Translations under genes and position numbers: made by a program
Notes under the pieces: generated by a model
Told to the model about the DNA's origin: nothing
Seen by the model: only the letters and a program-made list of their open reading frames with translations
The model's database searches: none
Shown here: positions 45,203 through 56,548 of the stretch, piece after piece
Position numbering within the stretch: position 1 is the first letter of the stretch
How the letters are laid out: every line of letters begins with the position of its first letter
Assembly: GCA_033439765.1 (NCBI GenBank)
Contig: JAULSN010000002.1
Location: 2,728,001-2,792,000 of the forward strand
DNA: 64,000 nt
Source: Lasiosphaeria ovina
Lineage: Eukaryota; Ascomycota; Sordariomycetes; Sordariales; Lasiosphaeriaceae
Reading direction: 5' to 3'

Positions 45203-46817
45203 TGGCGGCTGCTTTCAAGATCCTGCTTTTCCCGGCCTAGTAAGAAACCGCCCGCCATTCAATCCGTACTTGAACAATTATTTTCTTTGGCTGACCGGGC
45301 CGTTGCACAAACGTGGCAGTAAATCCACCGACTTCGAGGTCCATCGGAACTGGCTCGCCATCACGCACAGCCTGCCGCTATGGGACTGGTACTACGAGAA
45401 GTCGTCGGAATGGACGCTCGACTACCCGCCCTTCTTTGCCTACTTTGAATGGATCATGTCGCAGGTCGCAAAACTGGCCGACCCTGCCATGCTGCGGATG
45501 TACAACCTCGAGTACGATAGCTGGCAGACGGTCTATTTCCAGCGCCTGAGCGTCATTGCCACGGAGCTCGTTCTGGTCTACGCATTACAGATGTACAATG
45601 CCCCCTTCTCGTTTTGTCTGGCTGCCTGGCAAGTGACAAGTCACAACTAACAGGACCCCAGGTTCGTCGACTCGTCGCACGGGACATCTAAACGCGCCGC
45701 CCAGGCCGCCGCCATCTCCATCCTGCTCTCGCCGGGACTGCTCATCATTGACCACATTCACTTCCAGTACAATGGCTGCATGTATGGCATCCTGATCGCG
45801 TCTCTGGTGCTGGCGAGGAAGAGGTCGACGCTGCTCCTCAGCGGGCTCGTGTTTGGCGCCCTGCTGTGCATGAAGCATATCTACCTCTACCTGGCGCCCG
45901 CCTACTTTGTCTTCCTCCTAAGGACCTACTGCCTGTCGCCCAAGTCCATCTTCCGGATCCAGTTCCTCAACTGCCTAAAGCTGGGCGGAGGCATCGCGGC
46001 CATCTTCGGTACCGCCTTTGGCCCTTTTGCGCTCAAGGGCCAGATCCCGCAGATCCTGAGCCGGCTGTTCCCCTTTTCGCGGGGGCTGTGCCACGCCTAC
46101 TGGGCGCCCAACGTCTGGGCCATGTACTCGTTCATCGACAGGGTCTTGATCGTGCTGGCGCCCCGGATCGGGCTGTCGGTCAAGGCGGGCGCGCTGCAGA
46201 GCGTGACGCGCGGTCTGGTCGGCGACACGGCGTTTGCCGTGCTCCCGGACATCACGCCGCGCCTGTGCTTTGCCCTGACACTGCTGTTCCAGGCGATCCC
46301 GCTGGTGCGGCTCTTCCTGGTGCCGACGTGGGACAACTTCATCGGAGCCGTCACGCTGTGCGGCTACGCGTCGTTTCTGTTTAGCTGGCACGTGCACGAG
46401 AAGGCGATCCTGCTGGTCATCATCCCCTTCAGCCTCATCGCGCTCAAAGACCGGCGGTATCTGGGCGCATTTCGGCCGCTGGCGGTGGCGGGCCACGTGT
46501 CGCTGTTCCCGCTGCTTTTCACGCCAGCCGAGTTCCCCATAAAGACCATCTACACGGTGTTTTGGCTGGTGCTGTTCCTGATGGCCTTTGACCAGCTGGC
46601 GCCGGCGTCGCGGCGGGCGCGCTTCTTCCTGTTCGACCGCTTCAGCACGCTCTACATTACGGTCAGCATCCCGCTGATCCTGTACTGCTCGCTGGTGCAC
46701 GGGGTCGTGTTTGGCAAGAGTTACGAGTTCCTCCCCCTAATGTTTACGAGCTCGTACTCGGCGATAGGGGTTGTCGGCAGCTGGTTGGGTTTTATGGTGG
46801 TGTCTTTTACGTCCTAG
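45163..46817 (+). CDS. alg8: Alg8 alpha-1,3-glucosyltransferase
   Basis: Adds the second glucose to the dolichol-linked N-glycan precursor in the ER membrane, using dolichyl-phosphate-glucose. Three exons, 45163-45239, 45320-45592 and 45662-46817 (introns 80 and 69 bp), encode 501 residues. The first intron falls inside the signature motif: ...LLFPAY joins [16 protein letters not shown]. Next come [16 protein letters not shown] and [12 protein letters not shown], the Alg6/Alg8 hallmarks, and then about ten hydrophobic segments, with [10 protein letters not shown] and [14 protein letters not shown] in conserved loops. The alternative, Alg6, is less likely because [14 protein letters not shown] with [12 protein letters not shown] is the Alg8 form. 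Start fits the family length, but its context is weak and a uORF overlaps it. Confidence 0.95.
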
Positions 46818-49356
46818 AGGGCCGCGGCCACGGCTGGAATCGCTGCACAGGTAATTCGGTGTCAGTGCATCTCGGTTGTAGCTTTTCGACGCGGCATTGC
46901 GTGTTTTGTTAGTCAAATATACCCCCGGGCAGGGAGCTGCAAGTGACAATAGCTATTTCGTGTGTCATTCTTATAGCCATGTTGCCATGTTTCCAAGTCT
47001 GGCCCGTCGGCCCGGACCAGCGTCAGAATCTAAAGGCTTGCGGAAAAGCAATGCATGGACTGAAAAGCGAGGGATGGTCTCAAGGGCGCCTTCCCCTGAG
47101 GTTGGTTGGCTTGGCTGACTAAGGCGCAAATCCCACGTGTCTATTGGTCGCCGAGGATCTACCGGCACCACCGGTACATACTGGTAGGATGCAAGGCTGA
47201 CAACTTTTTACCTTCTGGGGGACCCACCAGGGGAGATCCTCGCGGCGCGGCGGCAGGCAAAATATTGGTTTGCACTCTCGTGCAGGTAAATTTGTTTGGG
47301 GGAGGGGCACAAACAAAAAAAAAGTGTTCTTTCGTCTCCAGTGGCCTGGCTATTATTACTTACCACCACCACGGCCACCGCCGACACACATTGGCATCAA
47401 TGCCTGCCCCGTCTTGTTGCAAAGAGGACGACCCCCAATTAAAGCAGAACTGAGCACCTGGCATGGATGCACTGCACACGTCCTGAGATGGAAAAAAAGG
47501 GAGACGCGACGACAACAAAGCTTTAAATGACAGAAAAGGGGGGTTCGGATGAGGCACGACTTACACGGACTTTTTGACGCGTTTTTATTTTTTATTTTGT
47601 TTCTTTCTTGGAATAGGAGAGTAGGCCCTTGTATTCGATGCGAGCATTTTAACATGATCCTCTGCGGCAGTGCTCGTCGACCCTGCTTTACACTGGTGTA
47701 GAGCACTTGAGTGCAGAGACTTTCGTGTGTTGCGGGTCGGTCTTCCGTCAGGTGGTCAAAGGGGGGCGTGTGCCGGACCGCCGTGGGCATCAGGTCCAGG
47801 GACACGCGAAGTGTGAGATCTGCCCCCCACCGAGATCCAATGCTAGCGTGGTACTTGGGGGACCTTCCCGCGTCCAGATTTCACGCCCCGACAACTTTTG
47901 CCAGGGCCGCGCCTGCTCGCACGACGAGAAAAAGGAATCCGGGGCGTCAAAATTCAGTGCGCAACCACGCACACATGGTGCAAAGGGGGACTATGCGCGC
48001 GCTGGACCTGATCCAGATGGAGATTGTAAAAAAAACAAAACACATGCGGCGGGCAGGCGAGTGGGAGGGGAAGAAGAGAGGGACCCCAACCCAAGTTCCA
48101 ACCCAAGCAATGGAAAAGGCGCTGGACTGGCGGGCGTTCGGGAAGCGCGTCAACGGTCGTTGGCAGGTAGCCGCCTATCTGGGCCTCGAGGTGCGCGCGG
48201 GGCCCGCCCTGTCTTAAAAGCTTTTGAAGGGGCGGGACCCCTACCCCCGAAACCCAAAATCTGAGCAGGCTTCTCGCGGGCGTAAATAATCGGAACCGCG
48301 GCCGTTTGCGACGCTTCCACCGCCGGGAGATAGCCCTCGGCGCGGCGAGCACGGCGAGTACAAGAACGTGGGCAATGCCGCGCAGGGCGGGCTTGCTGGG
48401 CGGGCAAAAGGTTTTCTGGGGCAGTCGGGGGGTTGCGCGTGGTGGCCCGGCCGAAGCAGGAAAGCCCCCAAATGCGAGGCGAGGAGAGGGGAGAGAGAGA
48501 CATGGTCCCGCTCCACTGTCCGCCTTTGCCAATCTATCCAGTCGGACGGAGCAAGCGACGAGGTGTGGTGCCGCCGCCCGTGTGCCTGCCCTGGGCGGGC
48601 GGGTTAGGGTCCCGGAACGCCAGCATACCTTCCATTACCTTAGCACTGCGAGCCACGGGTCACGACGGGCCAGAAGATTGGATGGATGCAATGATATGAT
48701 GATGTGTGTGTATAGGTGTAGGTGTCGGTGAAGGTGCTTGCCCTGGCCATTGACATCCATGCATGTTTTCCCCATTTTGTCGTCCAACGCCAACCTTTTA
48801 CCTGCCTTACATGTATGTGTACTTTGTACCTTAAGTGCGTGCGTCGGGGTGTGTAAGGTAAGGTATGTACCAGTAGTAGGTAAGGTCGGTGCCAGTGCCC
48901 GTGGATCTACTACCTACCCGTGCCTACCTTACCTAGACTACCTTGCCTTGCCTTCCATGCTCCCCTCGTCTCCCCTTGTTGAACTTTTTTCTGCGACCCG
49001 ACCCGACCACGTCCACTACCTTACCTTACCTACCTACCTCGTCCTCTCCAACCCGCACCCTCTGCTCTTCCTCCTCGACCACATTTCTCTTTCTCCTTCC
49101 GCCGCCACCACCACAACCACCACCACCTCCTCCACTCTCCACGTCCGCACCACACCCGCCGAGCGAGAACGCATCACGACCCGCACCACCGCCTCGAATT
49201 GCTGTGCTGCCGCTTCAACGTCTTCGTCGGCCTCGACACGACAGACGTGCTTCGTGCGTCGTGCTCGCAGCGCGCCGCGCCGCGCCCGACTCTCTACCTC
49301 GTCTGCTTCCGTTTCTGCTTCTGCGACTCGGCGTCGAGACGAGACCGCGAGCAATA

Positions 49357-49357
<1 letters not shown>

Positions 49358-49400
<43 letters not shown>
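49358..49400. repeat. (ACAG)n microsatellite
   Basis: About ten to eleven GACA/ACAG units some 490 bp upstream of the itc1 ATG, probably in promoter or leader. Confidence 0.92.
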
Positions 49401-49599
49401 GGGCCGACCGACAGACAGCCCAGAGCGCGAAGCTAGAGGGGGCCTCGATGCGCTCGCCTGCACGCCCTTTTTTCTGCCGTCGCATGCGAAGCCAAACGTG
49501 ACGCTGCGCGCAAGCCCCCATTAGCATCGAGATCAGCCTTCCCAGCTTGCACCAGTCGGAGAGGGGCCCGAGACGAGCCGAGTCGCCTTCACTCCAAGG

Positions 49600-49617
49600 C
49601 CCCCCCCCCCCCCCCCC
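49600..49617. repeat. Poly(C) run
   Basis: Eighteen C in a row upstream of itc1; another run of sixteen C lies in itc1 intron 2 at 50113-50128. Lengths may be uncertain in the assembly. Confidence 0.85.
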
Positions 49618-49890
49618 TCCCCAAAAGGTGGCCCGCACCGCGAACCCTCGCCCACCTCGCCCTACCTTGCCTACTCCCCACCACCGCCCAGCACCCCAAG
49701 ATCGCGACCCCGAGCCACCGCACCGCTCCAGGGGCCCGACGACGCGTGCCAATCGCCGTCCAAGCTATCGCTCCATATAAACCCCCTTAAACCCCCTTCG
49801 CGAGGCTGATCAGCCTTGCACCGCTTTTCGACCTCTGTCCAGACGTCCCAGGGTCTCGGGTCACATCTGGTCCCCACACAAACCGCCAGC

Positions 49891-52800
49891 ATGGTACGAC
49901 GCTGCTTTTGCCCACCCCCCAGTGCTCTGCCCACTGGACTATCCGCCCGCCCTACTTTTGCTAACCACCCCTGACCTCCCCCCCCAGGTGCTCTTCAAGC
50001 GCAAGCCCGTCCAGTTCCTGACGGTGCCCGAAATTGACGATGACCAGCAAGAGGTGCGCCACTCTCTCGTTGTCTCGTCCCCCTCCCCCTCCCCCTCTGG
50101 GAGGCCAATTCGCCCCCCCCCCCCCCCCAACTAACACGCCGTCCCAGGTGTGGCACATCCCCCAGACCGGCGAGGTCTTTTCCTCCTATGAGGACTACTT
50201 AAAACGGTTTGTTATGTCCCACCCCCTGCTGTCATTCTATTATACGAGTATTGGGACTTTGCTAACTGTATGATAGGATGGACTTTTACAAGCAGGTCTG
50301 CCGCCCCTGTCTATGCCATCCTGTCCTGGGACCATCTCTCTCTCCTCTCTTCTAATTGCTGACGGTTCCCTCTAGAAACGCTTCATCTGTCCCATCAGCG
50401 GCCATTCTGGTCTGACTTTCTTTGAGGCGCTCGAGAGCGAGGTAGGCCTTCTAGTAACACTCTTGTCACCCTCCCCCTGTTCCCCGTTGCAGCTGCCTGA
50501 CACCTCCGACTCTCAGCTCGCCGGCGCCGCTGAGGTCGAGCAGGCCTTCCCCGAGGCCCTCAAGGGGCCCGTCCTGCGGCGTGTCCAGTTCCAGATCGTG
50601 TCCCGCATCGACACGCTGGTCGACATCATCTACGATGAATTTAAGAATGACTACTACCCAGGCGAGGCCGTAACCGTTCATATCGTGACGGGTGAGAGAT
50701 TGCAAGGCGTAGTGCGGGATAAGACACGCTTCGGCAGCAAGGTCCTACCCGACGGTACTCTGACTCCCCCTTTCTCACGCTATTTCGTCAGCCTAGACAC
50801 ACACCCCGACCAGGAGGCCGTCGTTGACGATGCGCACATCTTCCGCGACCGCAAAGTTTTCACCAAATCCGTGCTGCGGTCCTTTATCAAGAAGACGGTG
50901 ACGCGAGAGGCCTGGAACGGCGCGCCCTGGCTCGTCAAGCCGTCCGTCGCGGATCAGTACTACATCGACACGCGCATCCCGCCTCATCTTCGCTACGACA
51001 ACAAGCTCCTGGAGCGGAAGCAGATGCAGGCCCAGAAGCGCCAGTCGTCGCAGCCCGACCCGCATACCGTGCCTGACTCGTACAGCCCCACGGGTCCCGT
51101 CCGGCTGCCCGAGCTGAAGCCCGCGCCCAAGAGCCACAAGTCAAAGGCCCAGCAGCAGGCCCAACAGGTAACCCACACTGTCGGCGTGGTCAAGGGGAAG
51201 CATAGTAGCTTCGGCGGCCACGAGCCCGGCGCCTTTGTCCACCTGCCCCTGCCCGGTAACCCCTTCCAGTTTCCCATATCATTCCGCAACCAAGCGCCGC
51301 CGCCGCCCGTCTTTTCGCAGCCCGAACCCCCTCCGCCACCCCCGCCGCCCAAGTACCCCATCGAGGACTTACAATTAGGCCCCCGGGAGAATGTCCGCCC
51401 GCAGCTCAAGTATCTGTGTTGCGACCCTCCGGTGGAAGTCGGCCCCGAGGCAAGGGGACCGCTCAGCGAAAAGATACTCATGAAGACGGTCGGGCCATTA
51501 CTCGAAACCTGGGATACGCTAAACGTCTACTGCGAGATATTCAAGCTGGACTCGTTCACATTTGATGACTTTGTAGAAGCCATGCAGGTCACATCGGAAG
51601 AGGTTCCCGTTCAGCTGTTCGACGAGATCCACTGCTCGGTTCTCAAAATCCTTGTCAGCTCCGAGGCGGACGGCGGCAAGGTTCAGGTTCAGCTCCCAGA
51701 GCTAGGAGAGGAGGACGACGAAGGGGACGAAGAGGACGAGAGCGCCGAGCCGACGCCCGAGCCCGAGCCGCAACCAAAGGGTCGTGCGACCAGGAGCAGT
51801 TTGGCGAAAATGGAGGCAGAAAGGCTCGCGGCGGAGGCTGCGGCGGCCGAGAAGGAGATGCAGGATGCCGAGGACGCTCCAAAGCACCGGGCCGAAGAAG
51901 TCCTCGCCGACTACGACTGGATCGAGCACCTCCGGAATCGCGACTTCAAGGACGGCGGCTGGGAGATGATCATGGTCGGCCTGCTACACCAACTATCCAA
52001 GAACGAGAGACTAAAGGCCGGCTGCGAAGAGCTCTTGCAGCAGCTTGTACCCACCGAGGTAGACCCCAGCCAGGAGACCGTGCGTCAGCACTATGCCGCC
52101 CTCGACGTCAACTACCGCGTCCAGGCTCTACAGATCATCTGCATGCTGACAGCCGAGACCAAGGCGATCCGCGGCTACATGGAGGACTGCAGCGAGCAGA
52201 TGACAGCGTACAGGAAAGAGAAGATTGAGTGGCAGCGCAAGAGAAAACAAGCGTGAGTGTTTATGTTTCTCGCCTTGGGGTTTGGCCCGTCAAGCTAACT
52301 CGTCTATAGCATTGAGGACCTCAAGGGCTTGAATGACCAGCGTAAGATACTTCTGCCTGATAACATGCCCCCGAGCCCGCAGCTAGAGGCAGTCAAGGCC
52401 AACGGCGACGTGAAAATGTCGGACGTGGACGAGCTGCCCGTCCATACGTCGGACGAAGTGCAGGACTCGAACGACGACGGCCAGTCGGCGCGGAAGCTTC
52501 GACGCGGTCTGGACCGTGCTGCCGAGCGCAAACGCAAGGCCGAGAAGGCGCAGGAAAAGAAGGAAAAGGCCGAGGCGGCGGCCAAACTGCCCAAACAGTC
52601 GAAGCAGTTCATCAAAGTCCTCAAAGACATACGGAAGAAGGAGGACGAGATTTCCGAGTGCGAGAAGGAGATCGCCATTATCGACAACGACCTCCGCGAG
52701 GCCGACTGCCCGCGCACCCGGGTCCTCGGCAAGGACCGCTTCTGGAACCGGTACTACTGGTTCGAACGCAACGGCATGCCGTACGCCGGGCTGCCCGACA

Positions 52801-53483
52801 GCTCGACGGCGTCGGCCGGTTACGCCAACGGGTGTATATGGGTGCAGGGCCCCGATGAGCTGGAACGAGAGGGTTACATCGACATGGCACCAGAGTACCA
52901 GAACGAGTACAAAGCCAAGTTCAACACGACGGTGCCGGAGCGCAAGAGGATCGAAGAAGGCGCAACCAGCGTGTTTAATGCGTCGCAATGGGGCTACATT
53001 GCGGACCCCGAGAGCGTGGATGCGCTAATGGGGTGGCTGGACCCGCGCGGCTTCAACGAGCTCAAGCTGCGCAAGGAGATTATCAACTACCGCGACAAAA
53101 TTGTCAAAAACATGGAGAACCGCAAAGAGTACCTGGGGCTGTCGGGATCGGCGGCAAACGGCACGACGGAGATGGAGATTGACAAGGAGGAGGAGCCCGT
53201 CGTTACCAAGACCGGCAAGAACGGCAGCAATAAGCGCATGAGCACGCGCGGCCGCAACACGGCCGCGGCGGCGGCGGCGGCGACGCCCGAGCCGCCCTCG
53301 TACCGGTGTCTCAACTGGCAGAACACGACGGCCGTCGCGGAAATCGGTCATCTCCACATGGAGCAGCCCCCACCGGTGCGCGCCCGGAAGCAGACCAAGA
53401 AGAAGGAGGCGGCGGCGGCCGAAGCCGAGGCCGTCACCACGGCCACCCGGGGCAAGAAGGGTGCTCGGCAGAGCACGAAATGA
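49891..53483 (+). CDS. itc1: ISW2-complex subunit Itc1 (WAC/DDT/WHIM protein)
   Basis: Itc1 is the non-catalytic partner of the Isw2 nucleosome-sliding ATPase; nuclear. Seven exons, 49891-49893, 49988-50053, 50148-50206, 50277-50295, 50376-50441, 50493-52252 and 52310-53483, encode 1048 residues. The first exon is only the ATG; splicing gives MVLFKRKPVQFLTVPEIDDD, the conserved start. The WAC domain (about 1-125) includes VWHIPQTGEVFSSYEDYLKR, MDFYKQKRFICPISGHSGLT (the MDFYKQ exon is 19 nt) and LVDIIYDEFKNDYYPGE. The DDT domain (about 340-400) has LLETWDTLNVYCEIFKLDSF. WHIM-type segments follow: WEMIMVGLLHQLSKNERLKA and DRFWNRYYWFERNGMPY. Pro-rich, acidic and Lys/Glu-rich linkers separate them. 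The dense short 5' exons make this gene prone to truncated annotation. Confidence 0.94.
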
Positions 53484-54842
53484 GATGGTACTCGCTGAAG
53501 GAACGGAGAAAAGGCTATGTCTCTGTAATGGGTTTTCTTTTCTACCTCTCTATTTTGTCTTCATCTCTGGTGGGGCATGTTGGGGCTCTCCGTCAAAGGA
53601 GTTAGAATGGCGTTCTTCTCTCTCCCAGTTTTTCACTCGACTGTCATTACATTCATGTGATTAATTCCCCTTTTCTTGTTTTTGAAGCAATCATGGCGAG
53701 AAAGTGGGTGAAGATTAAGAGGGGAAGAGAGAGAGAGATAAGAAAAGAAAAGAAAGAGACAAAGAGGTTCGTTTGCATGTATGCCTGCTTGCTTGCTCTT
53801 CGCCTTGCTTGGGCGCAGGTGGTTTGGGTTCTTTTTTTCCATGGTTTTGGTTTGGGTTCGGCGTGCGGTTTGGCATCCATTGGCTTGGCTTCCATGGCTT
53901 GGCTTGGTTGGCCTGAATGGTGGGGCGGTGCTGTGCTGTCTGTCTGTCCGTGGGTGCTGCGGTCGGCGGGCGGGCGCGATGGGAGTGGTGGGATACAAAA
54001 AAGAAAGAAGCTGAGAGAGAGAGAGAGAGAGGAAGACATAAAAGAATAATAGTTATTACAGTAGTACGTGCGGTGCGGTGCGGTGCGGTTGCATTGGGTA
54101 TTATGGCTCAACCTGTCGGTGTTTGGCGTATCGCATTATTATCCATCCATTGATTCATCTATTCATCCACAAGTCTGCTTTTTATCATTACTGGGTGTGG
54201 ATTGCATCGGGATCTACGGAATACAAGCTGCTGCATCTCTTTTATTTGTATGCTGCGGTCTAGAAGCCATTTTTTTGTAAATATTTCAACCTTTAGCCTG
54301 CTTTGGAGTCGTCTCTATCTACCCATACATACGTAATTAACAGTATTGCGGATGTTTCCAAAGCATTGAAGTGTGCAAGCGTTAGAGTCGTTCCTGCCAT
54401 TTTCCAGGATTAATTTAATGCGAGTCCAAGGAAGCTGCCGAAACGAAACCCCCCCGTCACCTCCCAGACAGGAATTCAGTGGTAAGCCATAAACCGGTTT
54501 TTTTGCTCTCTTTTCGTGTCTGGGGACGGGACGGGGGTTTGGCGTGGTCGCGTTTCAGGACAGGGACCTGGAAGAATAACAAGAGATGGAAGGAGGCGAT
54601 GTTTGTGTTTTTTTCTCCTTTTGTTTTTCTCATGAAATTCGTTCCATTTCTTATAATTACAATTCGAAGTTCCGAGTCTCCTTGCGTGTAGTGCCGTTGA
54701 AGGGATTTTGCCGTGGTGCGTCACCACCAACAGCAACACGCAGCCCGGCTTGATACCGACCGACCGACCGACCGACCGACCGACTAGATTGAGAAAGGGG
54801 CGCTGCGTTTGCGACGAATATTGGTATCAAAACGGGGGATTT
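53484..54842. other. Intergenic region itc1 to HDEL gene
   Basis: 1.4 kb. It has a GA run at 54012-54031, tandem GCGGT units near 54068-54090 and CCGA units at 54756-54784. No ORF shows protein-like features. Confidence 0.7.
54756..54784. repeat. (CCGA)n microsatellite
   Basis: About seven CCGA units ending some 60 bp before the start codon of the HDEL-protein gene, probably in its leader or core promoter. Confidence 0.9.
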
Positions 54843-56346
54843 ATGGATGCCGTGAAAACCATGTCTCGGACCCGGTCGTCTTTGTCATGGTCGCTGTCTC
54901 TTCTTTTGTGGATGGCCATGGCCGTGGTGGCGCCGGCTCGGGCTTGGGACCACTCTACCCCCCAAGACCTTGAACAGGCCGTGGCGAGTGGTGAATTTGC
55001 TTTGGTTGCTTGTGAGTTGCATATTCTTTCTGTTTTTAATTCTACCAAATGTCAGCTGCTGATTCGATGTATAGTTGTGTTGGTACGAGTTGCTCGTGGC
55101 TCCCATGTATTTGTGTGTGCTAACCGTTGGCTTGGAGCTGTAGAACGACGAGTGAGTAATACCGTCTCTAGCATCACAAGCCGGCTGCGACTAACAGAAC
55201 ACCCAGACCAAAGAGCGCATCGCTCGAGCCAGAATGGCTGGCAGCAGCCGCCGCGGGCACAGAGCGTCTCCTAAGCATCGACTGTCTCTCGGCCGCAGAG
55301 ACATGTGCTCGCTATGACATTGCTTCGTATCCTTCGGTCGCGCTGTTCCACTCCGGAAAGCCTGTGTCGCCCTATCGGGGCGCACGTCAGGCTTCTGCGT
55401 GCGTCATTCCTTGGATTTCTCGTTGTAGAAGTAATCAAGATGGAGAAGTACTGATAGCGCGCTAGGCTCCTAAGCTTTGCTGCCAGGAGGAAGCAGCCCG
55501 CCGTTCCCGAAGCCGTTGATGCCGGCAATATTGCTGCCTTCAAGGCTGCTGACGAGATCGTCTTTATAGCCTTCTTAGACCCCCAAGACCATGCATCGGC
55601 AGCCGAGTTCTCTGACGTCGCCGCTAGGTATCGCGACGAGTTCCGGTTTGGTACCTCCAAAGACATCGCTGTTGCCGAGGCCGAAGGCGTCAGGGCGCCA
55701 GTCGTGGTCTGCTATAGGCTGGACGATGAGCACTCCGCGACCTTTTCATCGCTCGACAGCACTGGCAAGCTGGACGCTTGGGTGCAGGAGGCCTCGAGGT
55801 CTGTCCTGGGCGACTTGACGCTGTGGAATCGGCAGAGGCTTCTCGACGTAAGACTACCACACGCATCCTGCCAAACTCAGGAGGACGCAACACTTTGAGT
55901 CATGTCTAACTAATAGATCTCAGCGAGGCTGGCCGATGGTCTACCTATTCGCCCCCACCGAGAGCGAGCGGCAAGAGCTGCGGCAGACGTTGTACAAGTT
56001 TGCCAAAAGCTACTACGATTCGCTGACCTCGGTCGTGGTCGACCCTCTTGAGTTTCCCGAGCTGATGGGCCAGATGGGCCTCGACGCAAACGTCTTCCCT
56101 GCCGGTGCCGTCCACCAGCTGTCAAAGGACCGCATATACCGGTATCCCAGAGACAAACCTCTAGACTCGAGAGGCATCCAACGGTGGGGGCTCGACGTCT
56201 ACCAGGGCCGCATCAAGCCGTGGACGCCGCCGGGCGTCACGACGACGTATGAAGATCTCGGCCCGACCAGGGTAGCCACGGGACGAGTGTCGCTCAGAAG
56301 CTTTCCGGGCATGAAGATCAAGATTTCGGGACACGACGAGCTTTAG
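54843..56346 (+). CDS. ER thioredoxin-fold protein with HDEL tail, no CXXC
   Basis: PDI-family-like protein of the ER lumen. The model has six exons: 54843-55011, 55075-55082, 55144-55151, 55207-55398, 55466-55847 and 55924-56346; 393 residues. Exons 2 and 3 are 8 nt each; they are inferred because no direct join of exon 1 to exon 4 keeps the frame, all introns come out at 55-76 bp, and the product reads FALVAFVLNDEPKSASLEPE, a thioredoxin-like beta strand and helix start. A signal peptide (WSLSLLLWMAMAVVAPARA) precedes a thioredoxin fold: LLSIDCLSAAETCARYDIAS, then YPSVALFHSGKPVSPYRG. No CXXC is present where the redox site should be. Further Trx-like parts follow (GWPMVYLFAPTESERQEL), and the chain ends SGHDEL. 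Likely a chaperone or adaptor, not an oxidase. The 5' exon structure is the uncertain part. Confidence 0.8.
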
Positions 56347-56548
56347 ATTCCATCAGAACAGAATAAGAGAAAGTCTGCTGGACGACAAAAAACACCTGGT
56401 TTTTGACGAGCAATACCGGTAAATATTAGGGAGCTAGGGCTTTGGTATTCTCTACTAGACCTTGTATCTATACGAGGCCTTTGGACTTCTCTATTTAGGC
56501 CCTAACGCACATCCTCCAAAATAATCCGTCCTGTAAGTCATTCATTTT

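Larger units (their letters stand above)
46818..49890. other. Intergenic: itc1 upstream region
   Basis: 3.1 kb between two plus-strand genes. ORFs up to about 230 codons (48738-49436) are low-complexity and unlikely. TACCT/CCTTACC tracts are dense at 48840-49040. An ACAG array lies at 49358-49400 and a C run at 49600-49617. No RNA gene recognised. Confidence 0.7.

Noticed and set aside
45975..46700. 241-codon antisense ORF over alg8
   Set aside because: Gln/Arg-rich shadow of hydrophobic transmembrane codons.
48738..49436. 232-codon ORF upstream of itc1
   Set aside because: Thr/Ser/Arg low-complexity ending in a translated ACAG microsatellite.
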